Origin: Candidatus Gottesmanbacteria bacterium RIFOXYB1_FULL_47_11
Lineage (GTDB): Bacteria; Patescibacteriota; Microgenomatia; UBA10105; UBA927
DNA length: 40,430 bases
Direction of reading: 5' to 3'
Assembly: GCA_001779455.1 (NCBI GenBank)
Contig: MFKE01000020.1
Coordinates: 1 to 40,430 of the forward strand
Shown here one piece after another: positions 15,553-23,582 of the stretch (position 1 is the first letter of the stretch; each line of letters starts with the position of its first letter). Made by a program: the position numbers and the translations under genes. The notes beneath the pieces are model-generated. The model did no database searches. It was not told where the DNA came from and saw only the letters and a program-made list of their open reading frames with translations.

Positions 15553-16866
15553 ATGAAAGACAATACCAGGCTAAAGTACTGCCTCTATGCACGTAAATCG
15601 AGCGAGTCCGATGAACGACAAGCGATGTCGATTGATGGTCAGCTCAAGGAAATGCAATTTCTTGCGAAGAGAGAAAAACTCAATATCACCGAAACTATTA
15701 CAGAAAGTCATTCAGCAAAAGAATCAGGACAACGACCAGAATTTAATAATCTTCTACTTGGCGTAACTGAAGAGAGATATAACAGCATTCTTACATGGGC
15801 ACCCGATCGACTGTCAAGAAACGCTGGGGATTTAGGACGAATCGTTGATTTAATGGATCAAGGAAAACTGACTCATATTAAGACCTACTCACAATCGTTT
15901 ACGAATAATCCAAACGAGAAATTTCTACTCATGATTCTTTGCTCACAAGCAAAACTGGAAAATGATAATCGAGGTGTGAATGTAAAGAGAGGATTAAGAA
16001 GTAAATGTGAGATGGGTATCCGACCAGGTGTTGCACCGATTGGTTATCGAAACGTATTAAAAGTGAATCGCATCTCAACGGTAGAACTTGACCCCGAACG
16101 AGCACCAGTCATCAAACAGATATTTCATAAAGTTGCCGATCTAGGTTTCTCCGGACGAATGGTTAAAAAATGGCTGGATGATATTGGATTTATTACAAAG
16201 AGCGGATGCAAAATGCCTTTAAGTAAAATCTATGTTGCACTCCAAAACTCCTTTTACTATGGTGAATTCAAATATGGCGATAAATGGTATATAGGCACCT
16301 ACGAACCACTTATCACTAAAGCATTGTTTGAAAGAGTCCAAATACAGCTTCAGGTTGCTCCAAGACAATGGAACAAACAGCTTTTCCCTTTCAAAAAGAT
16401 TTGTATTTGCGGATCATGTGGTGGGAGCGTCACCGCTGAACTCAAATATCGAAGAACTAAAGCAAACATCATAAACTCGCATATTTACTATCATTGTAAT
16501 CGAATCAAGAAATACGATTGTCCTGAACCGTATATCACCGAGCAGGAACTAATTAAACAATTAATCGGATATCTGCCAAAAATAAAGCTTAACACTTCAT
16601 ACCTGATGCAGGAATTTGAAATTGAGGTTAAACGATTACAGCATCTTAAAGCAACAGTGGTTAGCGAATACATACCTAGAGTTGAAATCACTCCTCATAA
16701 CACAGGTGACCAGAACCCTAGAGAATACAATGAAACACATACAGACATGCTGAAAGAATATTTGCTACACGTTTTACAATTTGGAACTCCCGAAGAGCGA
16801 ATTAAGATTCTCAAAGGAGTGACTTCAAAATTTAGCCTAAGAGATAGACAACTTATGCTTATCTGA
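15553..16866 (+). CDS. large serine recombinase
   Basis: A 437-residue site-specific recombinase. The resolvase domain (about 8-150) has the catalytic serine in YARKSS (Ser16) and an arginine-rich DRLSRNAGDLGRIVD segment. The recombinase domain follows (about 165-270). A zinc ribbon has CICGSCGG...YYHCNR...DC, and the C-terminal helical part is rather short. It may catalyse integration and excision of the AT-rich accessory region that ends at the tRNA-Ser gene. The start at 15553 (ATG) is preferred to an upstream TTG. It is followed 30 bases later by a small anchored protein. Confidence 0.92.
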   Translation: MKDNTRLKYCLYARKSSESDERQAMSIDGQLKEMQFLAKREKLNITETITESHSAKESGQRPEFNNLLLGVTEERYNSILTWAPDRLSRNAGDLGRIVDLMDQGKLTHIKTYSQSFTNNPNEKFLLMILCSQAKLENDNRGVNVKRGLRSKCEMGIRPGVAPIGYRNVLKVNRISTVELDPERAPVIKQIFHKVADLGFSGRMVKKWLDDIGFITKSGCKMPLSKIYVALQNSFYYGEFKYGDKWYIGTYEPLITKALFERVQIQLQVAPRQWNKQLFPFKKICICGSCGGSVTAELKYRRTKANIINSHIYYHCNRIKKYDCPEPYITEQELIKQLIGYLPKIKLNTSYLMQEFEIEVKRLQHLKATVVSEYIPRVEITPHNTGDQNPREYNETHTDMLKEYLLHVLQFGTPEERIKILKGVTSKFSLRDRQLMLI

Positions 16867-16896
16867 TAAAAATTGATACAATACATCCATATAATA

Positions 16897-17520
16897 ATGT
16901 CAAAAAATATTAAGATTATTGCAGTCTTCGTTGCTCTCCTTATAGTTGGTGTTATTCTCTGGAAATACCAAGGAGTTACAAAGAAACAAAACATCAATTC
17001 TTTTGAAGAGTGTTCCCAAGCAGGATTCCCAATCATGGAGAGTTTTCCAGAACAATGTCGAACTCCAGATGGGAAAACTTTTACTAGACAGGTGCCTGCA
17101 CAATTTAATTTACAGCAAGAAGCAATCAGTGAAATAGGATTATCCCTTCAACATCCAAAAGATCTTATTTTCCGTAAAGAGATAGCTGATAACGAAGGAA
17201 GTATCAGAACTGCTGGCTTTTTTCTTACCAAAGGATTAGAAAATAATCCGGAGTATCAGATGTATGGTTTGTACTCACAATACAAAGATGCGACGGAACA
17301 AGATTTAGAATTGTCGAAAAAAGAAATGGACCCCAGTACTATCAAAGTAGCGACGATTGATGGCTACAAAGGAATTGAAGGTCTTATTCTTGGTCCGAAA
17401 ACTAGATATATAACAATCGTTTTGAAGGGTAACAAGCTGTTTTCTGTTTCAACTCTTCCTCCAACTCCTGCAAATAAAGCAATTACCGATCAAATACTTC
17501 CCACTTTCAACTTCAAGTAA
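16897..17520 (+). CDS. membrane-anchored hypothetical protein
   Basis: A 207-residue protein. One N-terminal helix (IIAVFVALLIVGVILW) is followed by a linker and a soluble outer domain. The linker begins NSFEECSQAGFPIMESFPEQCRTPDGKTF, a two-cysteine motif seen in many anchored proteins of Patescibacteria. The C-terminal part is a beta-rich domain of the kind associated with PsbP- or lipoprotein-like folds, but no family is certain. The start at 16897 is chosen so that the charged MSKNIK precedes the helix. It lies between the recombinase and the tRNA and so is probably element cargo. Confidence 0.7.
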   Translation: MSKNIKIIAVFVALLIVGVILWKYQGVTKKQNINSFEECSQAGFPIMESFPEQCRTPDGKTFTRQVPAQFNLQQEAISEIGLSLQHPKDLIFRKEIADNEGSIRTAGFFLTKGLENNPEYQMYGLYSQYKDATEQDLELSKKEMDPSTIKVATIDGYKGIEGLILGPKTRYITIVLKGNKLFSVSTLPPTPANKAITDQILPTFNFK

Positions 17521-17745
17521 GGATAAAAGAGATTCGAACGAAGATATTTCACTGGGATAGGGCTAAAAATGGCTCTCTTCTCGAAAAGCTTAGAACCGAG
17601 TGCAAATACCTTGAGGGTCATTTAGGCGATTTTCTACATTACAGGCTATGTTCGAGATACTTGCGTTTTCTCTCACTTTTTTAGCAAGCCACATCGGGCT
17701 AATTTGACATAGTAGATGGGTCTTGGAGCAACCGAAAACCTTCTG
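17521..17745. other. gene-free junction between the accessory region and tRNA-Ser
   Basis: No gene is seen. At 17529-17539 the sequence GAGATTCGAAC repeats, in the same orientation, the T-arm of the tRNA-Ser gene (17756-17766). The bases before it (GGATAAAA versus GGAAAGGGC) are loosely similar too. This could be an attachment-site remnant, but 11 bases of a conserved T-loop is weak evidence. Confidence 0.35.
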
Positions 17746-17834
17746 CGGAAAGGGCGAGATTCGAACTCGCGTAGGCCTTTACAGACCTCCAAGGTTTTCG
17801 AGACCTGGCCGTTTAACCGCTCCGGCACCTTTCC
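17746..17834 (-). tRNA. tRNA-Ser (anticodon CGA)
   Basis: An 89-nt class II tRNA. The acceptor GGAAAGG pairs with CCTTTCC, with discriminator G. The anticodon loop CTCGAAA gives CGA. There is a long variable arm and a T-arm GCGAGTTCGAATCTCGC. No CCA is encoded. It reads the UCG codon. Confidence 0.92.
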
Positions 17835-17837
17835 AAC

Positions 17838-17912
17838 TGGCGCTCCCGCGCAGAATCGAACTGCGATCAGAGGTTCCGCAAACCCCTATTCTATCCGTTA
17901 AACTACAGGAGC
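17838..17912 (-). tRNA. tRNA-Arg (anticodon GCG)
   Basis: A 75-nt tRNA including an encoded CCA. The acceptor is GCTCCTG/CGGGAGC (one T-G pair) and the T-arm is GCAGTTCGATTCTGC. The anticodon stem GGGGT/ACCTC encloses the loop TTGCGGA, so the anticodon is GCG. Most bacteria use ACG (inosine-modified) for CGU/CGC. It lies 3 nt from tRNA-Ser(CGA). Confidence 0.9.
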
Positions 17913-17941
17913 CTAACACAGCTGATTATACCGCAAAACGG

Positions 17942-18460
17942 CTACGAGGGCTTCTCCAGAGGAATTTTCTCGGTGATCCAGCGGGCAGCATTGTCCACCC
18001 ATGTTTTTTCCGGCTGTTCCCGGAAGGGGATATATTGGGCAACAAGTTTGTGAACCTGTTCCTTATCCACACTCCCCAAAAGAACAATGATGCGCGTGCC
18101 GATAATCGGCCGCAGCACCAACATTGTAGATCCCCATTGTTCCTCAAACCAAAAATCCACGAGCTCTTCCCACCGGTAAAAATGACCGGCGGATTCAAGT
18201 CCCAAATTGGTTATCCGGTGGCTTACTTCCTCCGGAGGCACTGTGGAAAGCACATAGACCAGAAATACGATGGAAACCACAGCGGCAATCAACAAAAATT
18301 CCCGGGCAAAAACCAGGATGACAATGAGAAGAAATACGATCGCGCCGATGTTGGTGAAATATTCCTTGTCTCTCCGTTTGAACAGCCGCGAGGGCGAACT
18401 CCAGGCAAGTAAGACCTCTTGCTGAACCTGTTTTTGCTCTTCGGCAGGGTTATTGTCCAT
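17942..18460 (-). CDS. two-helix membrane protein, PH-like
   Basis: A 172-residue hypothetical protein. A cytoplasmic N-terminus (MDNNPAEEQKQVQQEVLLAWSSPSRLFKRRDKEYF) leads into two adjacent helices (about 45-85). A C-terminal soluble domain has ITNLGLESAGHFYRWEELVDFWFEEQWGSTMLVLRP, a pattern like bacterial PH-type domains. The start at 18460 is used because the longer frame would run into the tRNA-Ser(UGA) gene. It is a backbone gene between tRNA genes, of unknown function. Confidence 0.75.
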   Translation of the reverse strand: MDNNPAEEQKQVQQEVLLAWSSPSRLFKRRDKEYFTNIGAIVFLLIVILVFAREFLLIAAVVSIVFLVYVLSTVPPEEVSHRITNLGLESAGHFYRWEELVDFWFEEQWGSTMLVLRPIIGTRIIVLLGSVDKEQVHKLVAQYIPFREQPEKTWVDNAARWITEKIPLEKPS

Positions 18461-18497
18461 GAAATCAGTATATATCAAAACGTGGGGAAACAAAATG

Positions 18498-18579
18498 CGG
18501 AGGGTACAGGGGTCGAACCTGTTAGGGATTGCTCCCACTAGTTTTCAAGACTAGCGCGTTACCGTCCCGCCCACCCTCC
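18498..18579 (-). tRNA. tRNA-Ser (anticodon UGA)
   Basis: An 82-nt class II tRNA. The acceptor is GGAGGGT/ACCCTCC with discriminator G. The anticodon stem-loop CTAGT-CTTGAAA-ACTAG gives UGA. The T-arm is ACAGGTTCGACCCCTGT. No encoded CCA. Confidence 0.92.
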
Positions 18580-18584
18580 ACGGG

Positions 18585-18670
18585 CGGAGAGTGTGGGAGT
18601 CGAACCCACTCGGGGCTTTAAGACCCCGCAGGTTTAGCAAACCTGTGCCTTACCATCCGGCCCACTCTCC
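18585..18670 (-). tRNA. tRNA-Ser (anticodon GCU)
   Basis: An 86-nt class II tRNA. The acceptor is GGAGAGT/ACTCTCC with discriminator G. The anticodon stem-loop CAGGT-TTGCTAA-ACCTG gives GCU. The T-arm is GTGGGTTCGACTCCCAC. It lies 5 nt from tRNA-Ser(UGA). No encoded CCA. Confidence 0.92.
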
Positions 18671-18693
18671 GTAGGCCGTATTATATCAAGAAA

Positions 18694-19302
18694 TCAGTCT
18701 CTGCTCTCAATTACCCACGCTTTTCCCGTAAAGAGGCGAATCACCGCTTGCCGGCCGGCAAACTCATTGCTGATGCCGCGCGTCGAGCCGCGGAGAATTT
18801 TTGTTTTTGTGAGATTGTATTTGAATTTTGACAACGAAATAACAATTGAAGACGTTATGGGAAGAATCGAAACATACCGGTATCCCCCGGGTTTTAATAT
18901 TGTACGACCTTTAGATATTTTCCTGGTTCGGTTTGTTTCATCAATACATATCTGGGTTGTGATAGTAAAAAGCGTTGCCATTGTGTGATCCAGCCGCGTA
19001 CCCGATCCTCCGAAAATATAGACTTCTCCTTTTGCCTGCCGGATGGCAAGTTCCATGTCCGTAAAGTTTTTATTTTTCGGATAGATTTTTATGGTTTTTA
19101 CACGCTCTTTAATCCGTTTCAGTTCATATGGCGATGTTGAATCAAAATCACCGATCGCAAGATCAGGAATGATATTGTTCTTCAGCAGCCAATACGCCGC
19201 GCGGTCCACACCGATAATATAATCGTCCGGACGAAGTATTTTTAAAAAATCTTTTTTTAGTGTCCCGTTGCCAAATATTACCGTGCGATGGTCATTGCCC
19301 AT
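18694..19302 (-). CDS. thiamine pyrophosphokinase-like protein
   Basis: A 202-residue protein with the catalytic-domain motifs of thiamin pyrophosphokinase. DRAAYWLLKNNIIPDLAIGDFDS (about 30-55) holds the acidic metal-binding residues. NFTDMELAI follows, and then GGSGTRLDHTMA near residues 100-111. The C-terminal beta domain (about 125-200) is less conserved. It may convert thiamine to thiamine diphosphate. The start at 19302 (MGNDHRTVIFGNG) overlaps the comF stop by 25 nt, so the two genes are coupled. Confidence 0.82.
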   Translation of the reverse strand: MGNDHRTVIFGNGTLKKDFLKILRPDDYIIGVDRAAYWLLKNNIIPDLAIGDFDSTSPYELKRIKERVKTIKIYPKNKNFTDMELAIRQAKGEVYIFGGSGTRLDHTMATLFTITTQICIDETNRTRKISKGRTILKPGGYRYVSILPITSSIVISLSKFKYNLTKTKILRGSTRGISNEFAGRQAVIRLFTGKAWVIESRD

Positions 19303-19973
19303 ATGTGGTGTGCTCCCGCCCGTTTGAGCGCGCTTGCGGCGTTCCGCAGTGTTGCCCCCGTCGTACAAACATCGTCGAATAATACGATACGTGAATTATG
19401 AATCAGGAATAAGGAATTATGGATTGAAAAAGAATTCTTCATATTTTTTATCCGATCTTCCCGCTTTTTAATTTCTGCCTGAGGGGGCGTTGCGCGTGCC
19501 CGCCGAAGAATATCAGTACGGACCGGGATATGCAATCGCTGTGCAACGGCACGGCCCAATACTTCTGCCTGGTTAAATCCGCGCTGGCGGTATCGTATCC
19601 CGTGGAGCGGGATTGGGACCAGAATACTATCATTCCCGACCTGTTCGGGAATCCGTATTAAACCTACAAATTCTTTTGCCAAATCAGAAACATAACGATA
19701 CTTGAGCGCCTTAACGGCTTTACGCACCGGCCCGTCATAATGAAAAAAACTTGTAAGCCCGTCAATCCCGTACCGCGTACGACAATTCGGATGGGTAACC
19801 CCGCCAAAGGCAGACCTTCCGCACATCGGACAAATCCGCTCGTTATCCAAAATCGGCCGGATTTTTACCCTGCACGCATCACAAAAATAGGTGCCGATAC
19901 GGCCGCATGCAACACAGCGTTTGGGGAAAAAAACATCAAGAATATTCACATTGTGGACATTATAACGAAACAT
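19278..19973 (-). CDS. comF: ComF family phosphoribosyltransferase-like protein
   Basis: A 231-residue protein. An N-terminal zinc-finger region (CVACGRIGTYFCDAC and CPMCG...C, residues 10-55) is followed by a type I PRTase domain. The PRPP loop is IVLFDDVCTTGATL near residues 190-203. ComF takes part in natural DNA uptake. The start MFRYNVHNVNILDVFFPKRC at 19973 is preferred to a GTG at 20024. An in-frame low-complexity insert (SFSIHNSLFLIHNS) sits just before the PRPP loop. It overlaps the downstream gene. Confidence 0.86.
   Translation of the reverse strand: MFRYNVHNVNILDVFFPKRCVACGRIGTYFCDACRVKIRPILDNERICPMCGRSAFGGVTHPNCRTRYGIDGLTSFFHYDGPVRKAVKALKYRYVSDLAKEFVGLIRIPEQVGNDSILVPIPLHGIRYRQRGFNQAEVLGRAVAQRLHIPVRTDILRRARATPPQAEIKKREDRIKNMKNSFSIHNSLFLIHNSRIVLFDDVCTTGATLRNAASALKRAGAHHIWAMTIAR
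19386..19440 (-). repeat. in-frame low-complexity insert in comF
   Basis: AT-rich imperfect repeats of an ATAATTC/ATGATTC type unit encode an N/S/I/L-rich loop where ComF relatives have a short variable loop before the PRPP site. It looks like intergenic-type repeat DNA accepted in frame. Confidence 0.5.
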
Positions 19974-20109
19974 TGGAACCAAATCACTGACTACATTTGG
20001 CGCTGGTATCCAATGCTCATCCACTCCGTTTTTGTCCCACCAAGTCGCTACAAATACGCGAAGCTATCAATGAGTTTATCACATATAGAAGTATGAGTTA
20101 CGGCGAAAT

Positions 20110-20538
20110 ATGCAAACAAAACTCATTAACTATAGAGAAACAGCAAAGTTTAACCTTTGGGCTAAGTATTTTACCGATGCGAGTAATAAGGACACATGGG
20201 GGAACGCAACTCAATCAGCAATAATCGCCTACAAGTATAGTTCGCCCGGACAGTACCATCTTGCGTCCATTACCGGATCGAAAAATATGAGGAAATATGA
20301 GTTACTAGCCCCAAGCATGTTAGACAAGATAGGCTTTAGCTTCGGAGAGCTTCTCAAAATAGGGGTCAAGAAAATGCTTGATGGCAACTACAAAGACTGG
20401 GATGCGCTCATGGAACGACTGGGGTACTTTGAGGGGAAAGATGCCATACAACAAAATAATCAATACAATCAATTTAATTTTGAAGAAATCGGGCAAGCTA
20501 TTGCACAATCAAGAAAAGAAAGAGGCCTTGCTTATTGA
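20110..20538 (+). CDS. hypothetical protein of the inserted region
   Basis: A 142-residue protein of unknown function. The N-terminal half (ATQSAIIAYKY...HLASITGSKNMRKYELLAPSMLDKIGFSFGELLKIGVKKMLDGNYKDWDALMERLGY) resembles small phage or mobile-element proteins that handle a linear DNA template, such as terminase-small-like proteins. This is only a resemblance. It opens the AT-rich segment after comF and precedes the ABC system by about 50 bases, so it may be an accessory or a remnant of the carrier element. Confidence 0.55.
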   Translation: MQTKLINYRETAKFNLWAKYFTDASNKDTWGNATQSAIIAYKYSSPGQYHLASITGSKNMRKYELLAPSMLDKIGFSFGELLKIGVKKMLDGNYKDWDALMERLGYFEGKDAIQQNNQYNQFNFEEIGQAIAQSRKERGLAY

Positions 20539-20590
20539 CAAACCTTAGCAAAAAAACTATCACTCTGATAAGATTAGTGTAAAGAATTTT

Positions 20591-21592
20591 ATGAACAAAA
20601 ACTCCACTCGCCAGGTTGTTATAGACAGAATCTACCGATTAAACGGTAAAGAGTTTCAACAGCTATGTTGGGATATTCTTATTAAAGTTTTTACTGACCT
20701 ACAAACACCACGACCAGTCCACGACCTTGGAAGTGATGGCTATACAGTCAAATCCTCAATCTTTTTTGCCTGCTATGCCCCAGAGTCACATGAATATGAT
20801 GCGAGCGAAACGACCGACAAGATAAACGGCGACTACAAAAAGTTTGTTGACAACTGGAAGACGAATGGGAACTTCAAAAAATGGGTCTTTTTGACAAAAG
20901 GTAATTTGATTGGCGCTCCTCATCAAAAAATTGTAGAACTTAACAACAATGGTGACGGCGTAACCAAAGAAAACTGGGGTGTCGATCAAATCGTAAATAT
21001 GGTCATGGGCTTAGATATACAGCTAATTAAGGAGCTATTTAACCTTGAAGACGCAAATGGGGTTCAACAAACATTTGTTAATCAGGGCATAGTCAATAGC
21101 GGAAATGTCCATATAGATAAACAGGTGGGCACGCTCAATGAGTACAATCAATACTCCGGGGCTGAACAGGATGAAAATAATGCTATCGAGGAAGTATTTA
21201 ATTACGTTATTTCACAACTTCCAAAAACATCACCATTGTCACCGACCGATGAGAAGCGAATTGAAATTAGAGAAAAAATAAAACTCAATTTTACTGACCA
21301 AAAAGACCAAGGCGAGGTAGAAAGGTATTTTAATGATGCGTTTACTCGTACAAAGCTGGTAGAAAGTAAATTACAGGCATTAGATTCTCAAACTCAAAAA
21401 GATATAGAGCTATACATATCAAGAAAATACTCCGAGTTCAAAAGAAATAGTCAGTCGAGCATGGAAATTCTTGATAAGCTCTTCGATTTTTTTACCCCGG
21501 ATAAAAGGAAAACGAATCCTGCTTATGCAGTAACCGTAATGGCGTTTGTACTCCTCTTTTTTGAGGATTGTACAATTTTTGAGAAAAAATAA
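20591..21592 (+). CDS. ABC-3C system effector, probable Mrr-like nuclease
   Basis: A 333-residue protein. The N-terminal domain (about 10-150) begins GKEFQQLCWDIL and has DLGSDGYTVKSSIFFACYAPE, similar to Mrr/PD-(D/E)xK nucleases in which an acidic D-G core is followed by a lysine. The exact catalytic residues are uncertain. A middle segment has VNQGIVNSGNVHI, and the C-terminal helical domain (about 200-333) is of the type found in ABC-three-component system proteins. It is directly followed by a small middle component and a DUF2326 ATPase, with a 1-base gap. It is predicted to be the effector of a conflict system. Confidence 0.68.
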   Translation: MNKNSTRQVVIDRIYRLNGKEFQQLCWDILIKVFTDLQTPRPVHDLGSDGYTVKSSIFFACYAPESHEYDASETTDKINGDYKKFVDNWKTNGNFKKWVFLTKGNLIGAPHQKIVELNNNGDGVTKENWGVDQIVNMVMGLDIQLIKELFNLEDANGVQQTFVNQGIVNSGNVHIDKQVGTLNEYNQYSGAEQDENNAIEEVFNYVISQLPKTSPLSPTDEKRIEIREKIKLNFTDQKDQGEVERYFNDAFTRTKLVESKLQALDSQTQKDIELYISRKYSEFKRNSQSSMEILDKLFDFFTPDKRKTNPAYAVTVMAFVLLFFEDCTIFEKK

Positions 21593-21593
21593 T

Positions 21594-21818
21594 ATGATAA
21601 TGCCAACTAAACACGAAGACATCCGAAAAAATTCGATGGTTCTTGGAGCTAATGTAATTTCATATCTCAAAAGCTATGGTGGTGAAAATATCGAAACACT
21701 CTTTCAATCGCTAAAACAAAAGGCTGGAATTAGTTTGGATCAATATGGTGATATTGTTACAATTTTGTGGTTGGGAAACATCATTACGATTAAAGAGCAT
21801 AGAATACATCTTAGATAA
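21594..21818 (+). CDS. ABC-3C system middle component
   Basis: A 74-residue protein (MIMPTKHEDIRKNSMVLGANVISYLKS...QYGDIVTILWLGNIITIKEHRIHLR) ending in a short winged-helix-like segment. Its size and its place between the effector and the DUF2326 ATPase fit the middle component of ABC-three-component systems. The start is taken at 21594 because the longer frame overlaps the preceding gene. It lies 3 bases before the ATPase gene. Confidence 0.68.
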   Translation: MIMPTKHEDIRKNSMVLGANVISYLKSYGGENIETLFQSLKQKAGISLDQYGDIVTILWLGNIITIKEHRIHLR

Positions 21819-21821
21819 GAT

Positions 21822-23582
21822 ATGTTATTAAAAAAACTTTATTCTGAACCAGAAGGACTATTCGAACCCGTTGAATTTCATGACGGAATCAACTTTGTGT
21901 TTGGTGAAAAAAGTGAGTCATCTGACCCAAAAGAATCTCTAAACGGGATTGGAAAATCTACATTATTAGACTTGATAGACTTTTGTCTTCTCTCTTCTTA
22001 TTCAGGCTATCATAATCCGAGATTGTATTCTGCCAAGAATATCATGGTAAATTACTTGATTGTTTTGGAGTTCGAAATTGAAGATGAGACTTACATAATC
22101 AAACGAGGTGTCAAAGAACCAAACAAAATCCAATTTGGCAAACGCGATTCTCTCAGAGAGTATTCGAGAGACGAGCTTGGACAATTGTTTGCCGACCTAA
22201 TTTTCAAGAAGAAAAATTATGAAGGAAATTTTTCAAACAAATGGTGGCGCCGACTAATAGCTTTCTATCTAAAAATACAGAATCAAAAGAAGTCGAGATT
22301 TACAGAACCAGTCAAATACATTGATGAATTAAGCGTTGCTGAACTGAATCAGTATCTATTCTTCCTTATGGGACTCGACAATGCCTTGGCCACAAGAAAT
22401 TTCGACATTCAATTTAACTTAAAAAGGCGTGAGAAAGCAATAGTAGAAGTTAAACAATTGGTTGAAGAAACATATGGACTAAAAGATATTGGCGAAGCAT
22501 CGAACCAAATTGACAGGCTAAATCAGGAAGTAAAAAGTGTCGAGGATACAATCTCTCAATTCAAATTGTCAACACAGTATCAAGACGCTGAACAGCAAGC
22601 AAATAAAATCACGGCAGAAATTAAAGCACTTTGGTTCCAAAACTTCTCTGACAGGAAAAAAATAGATGCTTATGAAGATAGCCTTAAGCTTGATATAGAT
22701 GTTGATGTCGATAGGATAAAAAGAGTATATGAAGAATTCAATAAACTGATGGCCGACAAAGTAGCCACCACACTTGATTCTGCAATTAAATTTAGAAAAG
22801 ACCTAATAACTTCAAGGAAAACTTTCATTTCCACAGAGAAAAAATCTCTATCAAGCAAAATATCTGAAAGAGAACAAAAGATAAACAAGCTAGAATCTGA
22901 AAGAGCTAAACTATTTTCATTTTTGTCAAACAAAAAAGCTATAAACGACTTGTCAGAAGCCTATTTACTTCTTAGCCATAAAAAAGACCAACTTGGAGAG
23001 TTGGGTGGTAAGGTTAAACTATACACAGACCTACAACGAGAGAAGGCCGACTTAAAAATCGAGGCAACGAAAATCGAAAAAGAAATGTACGATTTTGTCG
23101 AAAAACATACAGAAACGGTTTCTTCTTTCAGAACAATTTTCCACCAAATCTACAACGCTGTTTATCCGGCAAGCAAAAACCAATCAATGCTGGCACTTAA
23201 TATAAAACCTGAAACCGATGCTGTTGTTAATATAGAAATTACTTTTCCAGCTATGTACTCTAAAGGTAAAAACCAAGGAAGAACGTTAGTTTTTGATTTA
23301 GCTGTTTTAATTAACTCTATCAAAAATAACTATCCCGGACCAAAATTTCTTGTTCATGATGGTATTTTTGATGGAGTGGACAAAGCTCATTTTGTATCAC
23401 TCTACAAGTATCTCGAAGACCTAAAAACCAAAATGCGGTTTCAGTACATCGTTACCCTGAATGAAGAAGGAACTTTGAGCGAAAAATTTGGAGATGTGGA
23501 CGAATTATCTCCAAAAGGTATAAAGAGCAAGGCCATCAGTATATTAACCGCAAAGAAAAAACTTTTTGGTAAAGATTTTTAA
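21822..23582 (+). CDS. DUF2326 ABC/SMC-like ATPase of an ABC-3C system
   Basis: A 586-residue protein. The N-terminal P-loop NGIGKSTLLDLIDF has its GxxxxGK at about residues 41-47. A long coiled coil (about 200-430) joins to a C-terminal DUF2326-type region. That region has a Walker-B-like segment FLVHDGIFDGVDK near residues 505-518, with His-Asp-Gly in place of DE. This architecture is the sensor ATPase of ABC-three-component conflict systems, thought to detect foreign or altered DNA. The 3' end overlaps the convergent gene by 39 nt, probably the right edge of the insertion. Confidence 0.82.
   Translation: MLLKKLYSEPEGLFEPVEFHDGINFVFGEKSESSDPKESLNGIGKSTLLDLIDFCLLSSYSGYHNPRLYSAKNIMVNYLIVLEFEIEDETYIIKRGVKEPNKIQFGKRDSLREYSRDELGQLFADLIFKKKNYEGNFSNKWWRRLIAFYLKIQNQKKSRFTEPVKYIDELSVAELNQYLFFLMGLDNALATRNFDIQFNLKRREKAIVEVKQLVEETYGLKDIGEASNQIDRLNQEVKSVEDTISQFKLSTQYQDAEQQANKITAEIKALWFQNFSDRKKIDAYEDSLKLDIDVDVDRIKRVYEEFNKLMADKVATTLDSAIKFRKDLITSRKTFISTEKKSLSSKISEREQKINKLESERAKLFSFLSNKKAINDLSEAYLLLSHKKDQLGELGGKVKLYTDLQREKADLKIEATKIEKEMYDFVEKHTETVSSFRTIFHQIYNAVYPASKNQSMLALNIKPETDAVVNIEITFPAMYSKGKNQGRTLVFDLAVLINSIKNNYPGPKFLVHDGIFDGVDKAHFVSLYKYLEDLKTKMRFQYIVTLNEEGTLSEKFGDVDELSPKGIKSKAISILTAKKKLFGKDF

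Noticed and set aside
17716..18412. Plus-strand reading frames of 61 and 229 residues across tRNA genes
   Set aside because: They are antisense to tRNA-Ser, tRNA-Arg and the membrane gene, and give protein fragments typical of reading through tRNA genes.
20025..20096. Possible longer start of comF or a gene crossing 20.0 kb
   Set aside because: The GTG-started extension has no ComF similarity. The zinc-finger region begins shortly after MFRYNV, which suits the family.
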